Positions 23,403 to 36,340 of a stretch of DNA of 64,000 nt are shown here, piece after piece. The notes beneath the pieces are model-generated. The model was not told the origin of the DNA. It ran no database searches and worked only from the letters and a program-made list of their open reading frames with translations. Source of the DNA: Eutypa lata. Its lineage: Eukaryota; Ascomycota; Sordariomycetes; Xylariales; Diatrypaceae. Positions within the stretch are counted from its first letter, which is position 1; every line of letters starts with the position of its first letter. The stretch lies in assembly GCA_022661535.1 (NCBI GenBank), contig JAKULF010000007.1, positions 3,348,001-3,412,000 of the forward strand. The letters run 5' to 3'. The translations under genes were made by a program, and so were the position numbers.

Positions 23403-26400
23403 CCTGTGATCTATGTGAGTGAATGATCGACACCAGACGAAAGGGATAGATGAGAGGTAAAATTACTTGAAATACGATTGCAAATTACGGCTCTGGCGTG
23501 TAGATGCAAAGAAACTAGCTGAATGTCCAGTATTTCCCTTCTTGCCTGCTAAGGAGCCAAAATCGTTTGCCCCTCTAAGATAATAAAATTTTCGAGGTGA
23601 GGGGATTAGTCGCCGCAACAAGCCGCTGCAAACTACCCGATTTGTGCCTAATAAGGCAGATAAGAATCGCAGTCTCGCACGAGTGCCTAAATGCATGAAT
23701 TGATGAAAAGTCTTGCTGGTATGGAGTAAATTGCACGTAACAGATTTATTTAGCGCTCAAGAAGCAAACAAGTAACTATTGTACATACCTGTATTGTACT
23801 ACATTAGACACTTTTAACTTTACCGTTCTTGAGCAACCTCGGCTCTTGCACAGCATGAATCGTGCACACTAACATGGGAATAGAGAAGAAGTAAATATTA
23901 GCATTTTGTGATCCCTATTCCGAGTTTACTACATATTCGATGGAGTTACCACATCCCGGGATATTACGTAGGTCGTATAGGGGGATGTGAGTGCCGGAAG
24001 TATGTACGTTCGGCGATACCCCGAACCTACCGTCCTACGGTGCCTATGCCAATGTATGCATAGACCAGCCCCTTATGGGAAACGGACCATCAGAAAACCC
24101 CATGGGCATCTACCACGGCTTGGACCCGGGTAGATGGCTCAGCCGAACCGGAACGACTAGTAGAAGTTTATGTTGACCCAGCAGACATATGTGACGACGG
24201 CAATGATATGTAAGTGCACACCACTTAGTGGGTATTGAAGTGCTACATAGGGTAGGGCTCGATGTCGGTGTAGATGTAGGTGTATGTCAAGCTGAACAAC
24301 TTACCTACCGCTGAAAACGCAATAAAAAAGCACCTCCCACCGGTGTTCTATTTCCAACTTCTTACTGACCAGCTGACTCAGTGCCAAGCACCTCTCATTA
24401 ATATTCAGTCAGATTGGTGGGCAGAAAATTCTCTCAAAGATTACCTGCACGTCTTACTCTCCGACATCGATTCGTGATACGCTGCTTGCTAGGTATGTAG
24501 CCACCAACATGCTTGCTGTCTATGGTAGGCTGGGTATTAGGGTAGCGCGCGCTGAAAAGATATCCCCTCTGACGGAGATTTCGACAAGGTTCTATGACTA
24601 AAACCGTTCCTAGCTGTGACTGCTGAAAGGTTACAGAGACCAATACAAACCTGTCATGTCATCTCTACCGTCCAAAAGGCTGCCGTTGGATTGATCTCGA
24701 ACGCCCAAGAACTACGTCCATGTAGGCTATACAGGCTACTATTGGGTATATCCGCCGAGAAGGGAAGGGGGCTTGGATTGCTAAAATTGTATAATGACAC
24801 CTTCGGAAAGACAACCTAAACGTCTCATTGTCGCTCTCATAGGTAGGAGCAGATATTCAGCCATATATATAGTTATGCGCAAATATACGCTGGATATAGG
24901 GGTCTCCCGTATTTTGTATAACCTGTTTTCCACCCCCCAACCTGTCAACCTACGAACTGCGGGAAATTCCCATCGCTTAGATTAAGAGCTCGTGGCTTTT
25001 CTCCCTTAGTGCATCCTATTGTACATACATACATACTGCGTGACATACGCTATTACTCGGTATCCAAAGTTTAGAGCTAGGTAGTGTGCATACATATGCA
25101 GACAGTTATTAGTTACACAGCACAGCTACCACGTTTCAGTCCCTAAGCTTAGCCCGAAAGGCCCCACCTGCCCGGCCACGTTTTTTTTCAGGATCATCAT
25201 GTGCTAGCAATATTTACAATGGCCTCTTATAACGTGCGTACCCCAATCTGGGGTGCACCGGCTTATCATTCACTGTAGCCGCGACCAGGCGTGGTGACTG
25301 TTCGGAGTTTTCCACGAATCCACTCCCGGGACTCACTGTAGGCTCTTGCTTTATGTAATCAAGGCCGGGCACTTTCAAACATGTACGTATGTATGTAACT
25401 ACATGTATTCTAGTTTAACCAACAACCAAATGGGAGAGATACTACACTAAGCGCGAGAAACAACCTTAGACGAGTGCATGGCAGGCCAGCAGGGGTTCTC
25501 GGGATGTAGTCTTTGATAGTGAAGTTGTGTCCAATAAGATTGTTTGTAGCTAAGGGGTAGTGGGGTCTGTCACGATAGATGAACACTCCGTAATGCACAC
25601 ATTGGAAGTTATGTCTTGGCTAATGGACCGCAAAAGCCGGATAATAAAGATATGTATGTACGCTTCGCATCGATGAGATAGCATAGACTAAGCGAATAAC
25701 AACATTTAGGTAGTTATATAAGGGACGTATTATCGTTTAAACACCTACCCAAGATAGATGATGACTATACATAGAGTTACACTGCTAGTGTGGGCTGCAT
25801 AGCACATGGTATAGTAAGTAGTAGGTGGCAAGCAGCGAACCATATGTTGTATTGATGGATCACTAAGTAGGGCCGACCTACAGTAAGTGTGAACCTCTGT
25901 TATTATAACAACATTATTAACACGAGCCTATTGCAGGTCTTACATCCGCCTACATGTCTGCATGTGTAGGCAGTTGGCCTGCTGTTGGCCTGCTGTACAT
26001 CGAATTGCGCTGAAGCAGATAGTTACATGCATCATACATTAGGTATTATAATATTACAGGATAAGTCCCCTCTTGAGCTTTCCCCCCTTTTACCCATCAA
26101 TGCATTGCACATCAATCATCTCTTACATATATACGTCCTCAAATAGCTACCTACATAATGAAGCCCGCTGTTTCGATAGTTCAACATGAGGTAACTAATA
26201 GCGAATCCAAAATTTATTCACTCTAACTAATGATGTTTGGCTACCTACCTATGCAGTAGGTAAAGAGCATACATACTTTGTACTAATCAGGATCAGGCTG
26301 CCTATGTATGTATTATCTTATGTATTATTAGTATGGAGTGTAGTATCCACAAAGCAGACGGCCTGATGGAGTAGGCAATTACGTAGATCTTAACTTATGC

Positions 26401-27631
26401 ACGCCTGTATGTATTGTGCTATGTCTTGCAAGTACCTCCAAATCATGTAACTACATACTGCTCCTTGCGCAGAATTACGCTGAGGAGCGGCACGGGGAAG
26501 ATATTTGGTGTATGTAGGTACTTGTGACGGTCCTAGAATTGTTGATAAGCATTGCCCCCTCTGCCCGCTTCGGTCTGCGCTGCCTGGCTGCCTCCATCTC
26601 CAGTAGTTATTGTACATCATGAAACATCCAGAAGTTAAGCATGTATAATAGGAAATCATAACAGCTGGGGTAATAACTAATAAGAATATTTCTTTATTCC
26701 ACTTTTGACACTTTCATTTTCGAGGATCGAATCAAAGGTGCAGTATATTATGCACATATCCCGTAACCGCTAGGGTAGGTATTAGGCGGGTGGACTGCAT
26801 ATAATAAAATCCATAATTACTCGCTCTTATCCTGCTTATACAAAGCCGGCTTCTACAAACCGAGTACTAGTTGGCCGCTAGTCAGGAATAAGCATGTAAA
26901 GTACTAAGATATTAGGGGAGTTGTAGGCTTAGCCCTAGGCTTTGGATCCGCCAATAATTATTCCTCGACCTACATACATACCTAGCCTGCCCAGAGCCTA
27001 GAGGTTAGGTAGTTAGGCAGTTTGTACAGCTTCGAGAGCTCAGTCCGGCGTCCTCCTTGCATTTTTCTTCAACCACCTTTTTTATTGTTTCTTCTTTCGA
27101 ATCCATTGCTCCCATTGCCTTGCTTTGCTTTGCCTTGCCTTTCTTAGCTACCGAGGTGCAGATTCGCTACTAGTTCCTTAGTTAATAGTCAGCCATCAGC
27201 CCTATCGAATTAACCTTGTAACTACGAAGATTCGTGGTCATAGGCATTCAGCCTGCTGGATGACAATACGCGATTAAATATTAGGGATTAGGATTGGATT
27301 AGGTCTTCTTACACTGTCTCAATTCGGTGGCCGCCCCCCCTCCCTTAGAGGACCGACGACCCGACTTCTGTTTATAATCCCAATACGACGTTGATCCGCC
27401 GTTTATCATATTACGCAGAATAAGCATCGCCTGCCCCCACGAGGCTTTACAGCTTGAGCTTCTCTATGTTTCTTCTCACCTGCGCCTCTCTCACCTGTTC
27501 TACCTTGCGACGCCCACTATCGTCTGTTCCAAGAACTTACTCCGTATAAATCGCTCGAAGCATTCATCCCAACAACGCCTACGTCAACTTGAAATTCTCA
27601 GACGGTGCGATAATAAAAAACACCGCTCAAT
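23403..27631. other. 4.2-kb gene-free spacer with tetranucleotide tracts
   Basis: No frame above 90 codons and no domain. Rich in scattered TACATACATA, TACCTACCTA and AGGTAGGT tracts (for example 25024-25036, 26259-26268, 26971-26982). The last 600 bp form the probable promoter and leader of the G-alpha gene, with a pyrimidine-rich stretch at about 27059-27150. No tRNA B-box or terminal repeat recognised. Confidence 0.5.
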
Positions 27632-29185
27632 ATGTGTTTTGGTAGTAGAAAGTCGGAGGAGGAAGGCATCACCCGATCCCGAGAACTCGATAAGGTTATT
27701 CGTCAAGATGAGAAGCGCATGTCAAGGGAGGTGAAGCTTCTTTTATTAGGTGCGTAGATCTTAACGATTCTTTAGCAGCTGTCTCAATGAATGCATGGTC
27801 TGGTGTCTTGTCTTAGTCAAAGGGCAAGGGACGGACCGCGCCATTTCGGAAACGAAATCCAAATGCGATCGAACCCTTTCAAATGGCAATGATGACAACA
27901 GACACTAACCACGGTTACTAACTAATATCCAGGTGCCGGAGAGTCCGGCAAGTCTACGGTTCTCAAGCAGATGAGGTTGATCTATGCACAAGGCTTTAGC
28001 AAGAGCGAGAAACTCGAATGGAAGCCCGTAATATTCAACAATGTCGTTCAATCGATGCGAGTCATTTTTGACGCCATGCATGACTGTAATATTGAGTTTG
28101 AAAACAAGGACAACGAGGTAAGTAGTCATGGAAACTGTCAAAAGGTCCACCGTGATGCACGATCGAGACCGACTCAGTGGTTTTTGCATCCCCCCAAACA
28201 TCGCAACTGTCTATAGCCTCGTTTTCCAAGTTGCTTCAAGTCATACCTGTCTAAACCTTTGCCTAGACGCGACGCTAATCTAGGTCAATCAATAAACAGA
28301 AGAATCAGGCACTTGTCCTCGTAGATAACGAGATATCGCCCAACGATCCGCTCCCGTCCGAGTATCTGGATCCCTTAAAATTGCTGTGGGCCGACGCAGG
28401 TGTGCAAAAGGCCATTCTCAAAGGCAACGAATACGCTCTTCATGACAACCTTGCATAGTGCGTTTCTAACCAGTCGCGCCGCCTAATGTTTCTGTTTGTG
28501 ACTAACACTTTCTAAGCTTCTGCGATGACCTCGACCGTCTTTGGCAGAAAGGCTACGTTCCAACCGACCAGGACCTGCTACAATCGCGATTAAAGACAAC
28601 TGGGATTACCGAGACGGTTTTCGACCTGGGTCAGCTGACGTATCGGATGTTCGATGTCGGTGGTCAACGATCTGAACGGAAGAAATGGATACACTGCTTC
28701 GAAAATGTCAACTGTCTTATGTTCTTGGTAGCGATCAGCGGATACGACCAGTGCTTAGTGGAGGACAAGGACGGCGTAAGTTTGCGGTTGACGACAGGGG
28801 TGAAGATAGCTGGTATACTTCTCTAACGTTCTTATCCCAGAATCAAATGAACGAGGCCTTGATGCTCTGGGAATCGATCGCAAACTCCCATTGGTTCTCG
28901 AAGTCCGCCTTGATCCTCTTTCTCAACAAGATGGACCTGTTCAAGGAGAAGATCGCATCGAGCCCGATCACCGCGCACGGTTTTGTCGATTACCAAGGGC
29001 CAGCGGACGACTGGAAGCAAGCTAGCAAGTACTTCATGGATAAGTTTCGGGCGTTGAACCGGAACCCAGAGAAGGAGATTTACGGGCATTTCACCAATGC
29101 CACTGATACGAACTTGTTAAAGATCACAATGGGCTCTGTGCAGGATATGATTATCCAACGCAACCTGAAGCAGCTGATACTGTGA
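27632..29185 (+). CDS. gna-2: heterotrimeric G-protein alpha subunit, group II (GNA-2/MAGC type), 354 aa
   Basis: GTP-binding switch of membrane receptor signalling. Five exons: 27632-27749, 27933-28117, 28300-28457, 28517-28775 and 28841-29185, all joins in frame. The start [20 protein letters not shown] is the group II signature of filamentous ascomycetes. G boxes: P-loop GAGESGKS (40-47), arginine finger R178 in SRLKTTGIT, switch [14 protein letters not shown] with Q204, NKMD and TNATDT near the C-terminus. There is no Gly at position 2, so N-myristoylation is not predicted; C3 may be palmitoylated. The C-terminus is KQLIL, lacking the CAAX-like Cys used by pertussis toxin in group I. In other species group II subunits have milder, partly redundant roles to group I and III. 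Intron 3 ends in AAG. Confidence 0.95.
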
Positions 29186-31432
29186 GTCGTCTGTATTTGA
29201 CGTCCATTTCAAGTCTGCGGGTTGCAAGCGCAACCCTTCCCGCCGACGACTTTCCGAGACACGATCCCCCCCGGCCCTATTCCAGTATATTGGATTCGGT
29301 CTTCCTACTTTCCAGCTTCTTTCAGGCCTATCCGAGAATTGCGACTGAACATTGTGTATTGAAGGATTTAAGTGGCGAGAAACGCCCTGCCCGCGGTTGA
29401 CCACGATGCCCGCCTTACTATATCGCATATCGCAAGTCGGCCGCCGCCGCTCACCCGTTCTTCTCGAACGGCCCTTTGTACTATCCGGAATATACCACTC
29501 CGTGTCGCCGCCCCTTCGGCTGTTTAATTAGTATCGCACGACAGCGTACAGTCTCGGTTTTTTGGATGTTCAATATGCATCCCGGCACGGAAATAGTCAC
29601 TCTCTGCAGTCAAGTGTGTTGGGCCAGGCAGGGCCCGAGATGTAATGGGAGGGGGCATCAAGCGGTTTCGATCTGATTTTGCAACATGTCATGATTCCCT
29701 ATTTACGACTCGATACCGATACCTGGCTATGTTTTTTTATACTTTTTTTTTCTTATTTAAGGATCTGGAAACGAGATGACGAGCGAGATCAGCGGTGATA
29801 GCAACCTCGTATATATATATAGGCGGTAAGAGGGAAGCCATGTCAAGGAATAGCGGAACTCTTCGGAGATAGGTTCTTAGGAGAATTTATTCGAAAATGT
29901 ATTTGTTATGTTGAAACTGACCGTGCTCGTCTTGTCCATCGAAGTCATCTTGATACGAGTTAACCTCCAGTCCGTCCAGCCTGATACGACGACCATGAGG
30001 CAGGATTTTAGATGGCATCACAGGATATGGACCCCTGAAGATGTGGATTTGTGAGCGCAAACCCGGTGCAAGTGTAACTTTGAGATCGTGCTACATGTTT
30101 TGTACGTCACCAGTACCAGTACCAGATCTAGACCTCAAGAAGGGCTAGGTTCCGTACAGCTGGGCCAACATCATGCTACTTAAACCTGAAGACAAGCTAG
30201 GTACCCAAGTTACTCTCATATAATATGGGTGCTGCGTAGTTTCATCCGAAGTTATGATTGCTACGGTTGGTATAACGCCAACCAAGTTTGTGGAAATTTG
30301 CATAAGAACTGATATCTTATAGGCCATGAATAGACATTGAACGAAGGGTCACTTTACTCATGTCGTATATTTACATGTAGTGGACGGGCATGCGACACCT
30401 CAACATGGTGTACCTTGGAATACGCGCATTCCCACGCTAGAATCCCTCTATCAAGATGTCTACGTAGACAATTGTACGCAAGCCCCCCAAGCGTGAAGTT
30501 GTGTCAAAGTTAAAAGGTACATCAACCAAATATCATGCAATGCTACAGAACCTAAATAGGTGACAACGAGCCCAAAGGGAATTCGCCTACCTAGACTAAT
30601 CCTATTTACTTCTTATTCTCTCTAGACAGCACCATCTGTTGCCGGAATGCAAATAGCCCGCCTACTAACCCACCTTCCTTACCTTTGCGGGAATACGCTC
30701 TCAGCTCTTGGCCGCATACCCACGTGCCTTTAATTAGAATCTCATGCTATCAACGGAGTTCTCTACAGTGGATGACCACTTCTCCTCTCCCCGCATTCTT
30801 ACTCCAGCCAGGGAGGGAGAAGGGGAACATTGAATATGGAACGACCTTCGACCAAAGCAGCCAACCAGAAGTTCAGCTCGGGCCCATAAGGCACTTTGGG
30901 GTTCCAAGCGCTAAGCAGTAAACTAACTAGACCCGAAATGGACCCGCTGCGGATCCTCATCCATTAGCCAGGCAACCTGGCAGGGGTGGTAAACATGGCA
31001 TTCAGGTACATACACTATTTCACAACTGACAGCTCTCCGCGTTGACATCACATGTTTGCTGTCATGCTGGCTATGCATCTCTCGAAGGTTTAATGTTTAC
31101 TTTGAAAGTTTAACGTCAGTCCGGCCCGACAGGCGAATGTTCGATTTCCCTCGCTATCTGCGTTGAACTCTAAAGGAGATGTCAGTTTAAGTACAACCTT
31201 CTACCCAACTACCGGTAGCTTGCTTAGCCCCTAAGTTCATCCCTTGAATTTCACCACGCTCCGTTGGACTCCAAACGCCTCAAAGTTAAATCAACTTGAC
31301 TCTTGACCACGTTGCACCTGTGATGATTCACCATTATACGGAGTCATCATAAGAAGAAACGACCGTGAAATGCTATAAAGAACATCGTCACTATTTAAAC
31401 CTAACCAAACCAACAAAACACCCCTTCATATC
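29186..31432. other. gene-free spacer
   Basis: About 2.2 kb. Holds the 3' region of the G-alpha gene and the promoter of the GH3 gene. Frames up to 103 codons on the minus strand near 29117-29428 overlap the G-alpha last exon and are shadows. No RNA gene or repeat recognised. Confidence 0.5.
31373..31379 (+). promoter_or_regulatory. possible TATA box of the GH3 gene
   Basis: CTATAAA, 54 nt upstream of the ATG at 31433 and followed by a CA-rich leader (ACCAAACCAACAAAACACC). Position is plausible for a short 5' leader; no experimental support. Confidence 0.35.
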
Positions 31433-34305
31433 ATGAAGTCCGCAACCTCAGCACATCTCTCCATGAGGGAACCCAAACCACCGCCCTCTGTTCCGCCCGA
31501 CCTGGGCTGGTTCGGGAGGCTCAAGCGGCGCTTCCCCATCCTGCAGAAGAAACGCGGAAAGGCTCTACTCATCGCTATTCTCTGCCTACCTTTACTAGCC
31601 CTGCTCGGCCTTCTCGCTCTGCGGAACCGGGGCGGTGGGGCCGACAACGGCGGATCCGGGGGTACTAGCGCGGGAGATACCATTACGGATGATGTGTCTT
31701 TCTACGGCAACTCGGAGCCCGTATACCCATCTCGTGAGTCTGAAGTCTCCACCGTTGCCAACATGTGAATAGAACATACGCAAGTCTAATGATGTCCTAG
31801 CCGCGATGACGGGCGTCGGAGCCTGGGCGGACGCGTATAAAAAGGCCGTCGACTTTGTGAAACAGCTCACCATAGAGGAGAAGGTTAGTTCAACTCCGAG
31901 TATACCTAGATAGTATGCTTAATCATCGGGCCGAAAGCGACTGGCTGGCTGACTGACTGACTACATCAGGTGGGTCTCGCGTCCGGCGTGGAGTCGTCCA
32001 CGGGCACTTCGGGGACTCTAAATTCCTGCTCTGGAAATATCGCCCCCATATCGCGTCTCAACTTCTCCGGCCTGTGCCTCACGGACGCCGGGCAGGGCGT
32101 TCGCGCGGCGGACTTCGTCAGCGGCTTCCCGAGCGGGATCCATGTCGGCGCCAGCTGGAACAAGGCCCTGGCTCGAAGTCGCGCCGAAAGTATGGGCCTC
32201 GAGTTCCGAGTGAAAGGGGTGAATATCGCGCTCGGGCCTGTCGTAGGACCCCTTGGGCGCGTCGCTACCGGAGGCCGGAATTGGGAAGGCTTTGCGGCAG
32301 ACCCGTATCTCTGTGGGAGCCTCGCGTACGAGACCGTGAAGGGTGTGCAGTCTCAGGGGGTTATCACTAGCACGAAGGTGTGTAATACTGACTACGCGAA
32401 AGAGAGTTGGGGGAATATTTATATTGACAGTACATTACTAGCACTTTATCGCCAATGAGCAAGAGACTCACCGCCAACCTAACAGCGATGGCATTGAGTC
32501 GGTCTCTGCTAATATTGATGACAAGACCATGCACGAATTATATCTATGGTAAGACCTACACTTACAGTTCATCTTGCAACTACTAACTCAATTGCGACAG
32601 GCCCTTCCAAGATGCAGTCTACGCGGGGACTGGTAATATTATGTGCTCATACAACCGAGTTAATAATTCCTACGCCTGTGCAAACAGTAAGACTCAGAAC
32701 GGGCTTCTCAAGACTGAACTCGGCTTCCAAGGAGCCGTGACATCAGACTGGGACGCCATGCATGCGGGCGTAGCATCAACCCTAGCCGGCATGGACATGG
32801 TGATGCCCAACTCGGAGCTCTGGGGAGACAAGCTCGAGGAAGCAGTGCGGAACGGCTCGATTCCAGAAGAACGGCTCGACGACATGGCGACCCGGATCAT
32901 GGCCTCGTGGTATCAGATGAAGCAAGACGAAGACTTCCCCGAGCCCGGGATCGGAATGCCCCCCGACCTCTCAAAGCGGCACGATATCGTCGACGCGAGG
33001 AACACCTCCTCCCAACAGGTCCTCCTCGACGGCGCCATCGAGGGCCACGTCCTCGTCAAGAACATCCGGGGCGCCCTCCCCCTGCGCGAGCCCCGGATGC
33101 TCTCGGTGTACGGCTACTCGGCGCGGAACCCCGACCAGTGGAACTACAAGCCCGAAGGCGGCATCGCGGCCTGGACCTTCGGCGGCGAGTCGTCGTACCT
33201 CGGCCGCGACACCAGCGCCGGGTTCTCCGGCGAGACCAGCAGCGACTGGCCGCAGATCGCGCCGAACGGGACCCTGTTCAGCGGCGGGGGCTCGGGCGCC
33301 GTGACGCCGGCGTCTGTCAGCGCCCCGTTCGACGCCCTCACCGCCCGCGCCTACGACGACAACACTGTGCTGTTCTGGGACTTCTTCAGCGGGGAGCCCG
33401 ACGTCGGCGAGAACTCGGATGCCTGTCTTGTAATCGGCAACGCGTACGCCTCCGAGGGCTATGATCGCTCGGGGTTACACGACGACTACACGGACGGGTT
33501 GATCCGGCACGTCGCCGACCGGTGCAACAACACCATCGTCGTGTTCCACAACGCGGGCATCCGCCTCGTAGACCAGTGGATCGACCACGCCAACGTCACG
33601 GCGGTCCTGTTCGCGCACCTCCCGGGGGAAGCCTCCGGCCGCGCCCTCGTCTCCCTCCTCTACGGCGACTCCAACCCGTCCGGCAAGCTGCCCTACACCG
33701 TCGCGCGCAACGAGTCCGACTACGGGGCGCTGCTGCACGCCGACCTGCCCGAGGGCCGCTTCGCCCGCTTCCCGCAGTCCGACTTCGTCGACACCGACGG
33801 CGGGCTCGTCGACTACCGCAGCTTCGACGCGCGCAACGCCACGCCGCGGTTCGAGTTCGGCTTCGGGCTGTCGTACACCGCGTTCCACTACTCGAACCTG
33901 CGCGTCGACCGCGCGGCCGGCGCGAACGTAGACGCGTACCCGACCGGCGCCGTCGCCGAGGGCGGGCAGGTCGACCTCTGGGACGTGCTCGCGACCGTCC
34001 GCGCCGACGTCGCCAACGTGGGCGGCGCGGACGGCGCCGAGGTCGCCCAGCTTTACCTCAACATACCGGGAGCCGGCGCCTCGAACGCTACGGACGGGGG
34101 CGGCGTCGTCCGACAGCTGCGCGGCTTCGAGAAGCCCTTCCTCAACGTCTCCGAGTCGGCTACCGTCGCCTTCAACCTCACCCGCCGCGACTTGAGCATC
34201 TGGGACGTCGCGGCGCAGAGGTGGCGCCTTCAGAAGGGCAACTACGGCGTCTTCGTCGGCGCTAGTAGTCGTGATATTCCGCTCAGAGGCACGCTGGCTC
34301 TGTGA
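31433..34305 (+). CDS. GH3 beta-glucosidase with N-terminal membrane anchor, 867 aa
   Basis: Releases glucose from the non-reducing end of beta-glucosides such as cellobiose. Five exons: 31433-31733, 31801-31883, 31970-32377, 32442-32548 and 32601-34305. The first 40 residues are basic and Pro-rich without a signal peptide, followed by one span (about 43-63, [20 protein letters not shown]) and a Gly/Ser linker: a type II anchor with the enzyme outside the membrane. The GH3 N-domain starts near 105 ([20 protein letters not shown]); it shows [11 protein letters not shown], the [12 protein letters not shown] motif restored by splicing, and the nucleophile D349 in [11 protein letters not shown]. 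The C-domain follows ([12 protein letters not shown] ... [17 protein letters not shown]), then a fibronectin-like domain ([19 protein letters not shown]). Resembles the anchored AN-type beta-glucosidases of ascomycetes rather than secreted cellulases. The 3' exon is very GC-rich. Confidence 0.93.
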
Positions 34306-36340
34306 ATGGGCGAGCGGGCAACGAGCGAGCGAGAGCTGGTTTGTTTTTTTGGTTTTTCGTTTCTTTTTTTCTTGTTCTGAGATATGTCTGGATGATTGGT
34401 TGATTGATTAATTGGCCCATGATTGAATGGGATGGCTGGATGGCGGAACAAGAATTTACACCTACGCAATTGAAACGACTGGTTGGTTGGTGGGCTGGCT
34501 GGAGCTAAATGACGGTAATGAATATGTTGGGCGTTTAGGTATTGGTATCTTGGCTCTTTCTGTAACTACATAGCTGGTGAGGTCATCAGGAGAAGGCCGT
34601 GATGATAACCCCCACGGAAAGGATGTGGCTGTCGGCGGCTTCTTGTATGATGTACGTCCTATAGTTATTCGGGAACACCACGAAGTGGTCTCCGGATATG
34701 CCATTGTAGGATATAGCTAATTGCTTAATATAATAACGAGTGGGATATTAATTAAGTTCCTCATATACCAGAGTAGCCTTTGCTTCGATGTTCGTTTGGC
34801 AGGATTCTAGTTAGGCAGGTCACTGAAGCAGCCCCACAAAATCCCTGCCATGTCCCGTCCCGGCTTCTGCAGTTGCCGTTACTTAGCACGATCAGATAAC
34901 TGCTGATTAAACTTGGCGATCTACCTACATACGTAGTGATGTTTGATGTGTGGAGGGGAGGGGGGCATGAAGAGAGAAAAAAAGGATAAAGGGGTGCTAT
35001 GTATGACTTGATGATTGGTGGCCTCTCAGCCTCTTTTATCACACTTCCTTCTATTCCACTTCTTCCCGTCTTATTGCCTTAGCTCCCGGATGGAGTCCCC
35101 GGAAGGACCGCGATGAAGAGTGATCGTCTAGACCTTCTCGATCTGTGGTGGCGCACCTGCAGTAGTCAGTTCATGTTTTTTAGTAATTCCTTTTGTTCTA
35201 TTTGCCTGTTCGCTCGTTCAGCCTTGTCCCAATATGCAGCTTTGGCATCGCCATGTCTTACGCGGGAGGAAGGATGCATGTCTGAGATCCGCCCGCCCTT
35301 CCCTTGTGCTATCCATCAATCCAAAACTCCGATGGCTCGATCGAGTCGCTTGGGTATGTACGTGTGTATATTTAGCTCGACATCGGATTGGTCTCAGTGA
35401 AGAATGTCTTGGAGAAATGCAATTTCTCAACTCATTCAAGACTCTCTATATCTCTCCGCATTCTTTCCTTTGCCATGATTGTCATATTACATTGACGTTT
35501 CTTCAACTACATACTTTGTGATGGTTCTATTCAGACCTTGAATGAATCTGTACCCTTTCTTCAGACTAGAGCAGCTTCTAGACAACTACTTAAGTACTTA
35601 ACTATTTCCTAACGGGGAACACCAATGCCTTTTAAGCATAGTGGCTATACCAACACATTATCAATTAATGCAGGAACCTACAGGGCTACGATCTGCATGG
35701 GATTATAGATTGAATTATATCCCGCGAATATATATCACCTTAACGTTAGCCAGTCTTATTGTTTACGAAGGAATACAAGACGTTACTTATTACTCCTTAC
35801 TCGATCTACCTCCTATCTGTACCTAACTTGGACTGCCTGGGAAAAATTAACATCCGACGTGATCATTACCTCATCACACCCGACCCCAAGGTCGGCTTTT
35901 CAGCATCACTGCATCCGACCAAGCGAAAGCTTAATTCTGAGGAAGGGCAAGCAAATTCCATAGGTGGGCAAACATTTGGGTCCGTCCGACCTTAAAAGAG
36001 GCCATTAATAGAAGCAGACTATTTAGGTAACCAGAACGTCCATTAAGGAATGAAACATAAAATAAAAAGAGACACATAGGTAGAGACAGAAGAGACCAGA
36101 AAAAGACACGGAAGGGAAGGTTAGGCAACTGACTGCGAGAATACATCATTACCCACACCCCATTATTAAATTCTCCGATAGCTTCTTTTTGACTCGCATA
36201 TCCGACACCCACCTTATCCTCTTGGTTTTCGCCATTCTCACATATCTGGGTTATATATACACACGCGCACACATCTATCTATTGCAAAGGAAACAACGAC
36301 CACAGAGCGGTAGAAACGACCCGCCGCATCCCTCTTCCAG
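34306..36340. other. gene-free spacer
   Basis: About 2 kb between the GH3 gene and the transcription factor. Only short frames on both strands. Contains TGATTGAT and TTGGTTGG tracts near 34390-34500 in the GH3 3' region. The region upstream of the regulator is A/G-rich. Nothing else recognised. Confidence 0.5.

Noticed and set aside
33475..34265. Long frames on both strands within the GH3 last exon
   Set aside because: Arg/Pro-rich alternative frames produced by GC-rich codons; the GH3 frame is supported by motifs across its full length.
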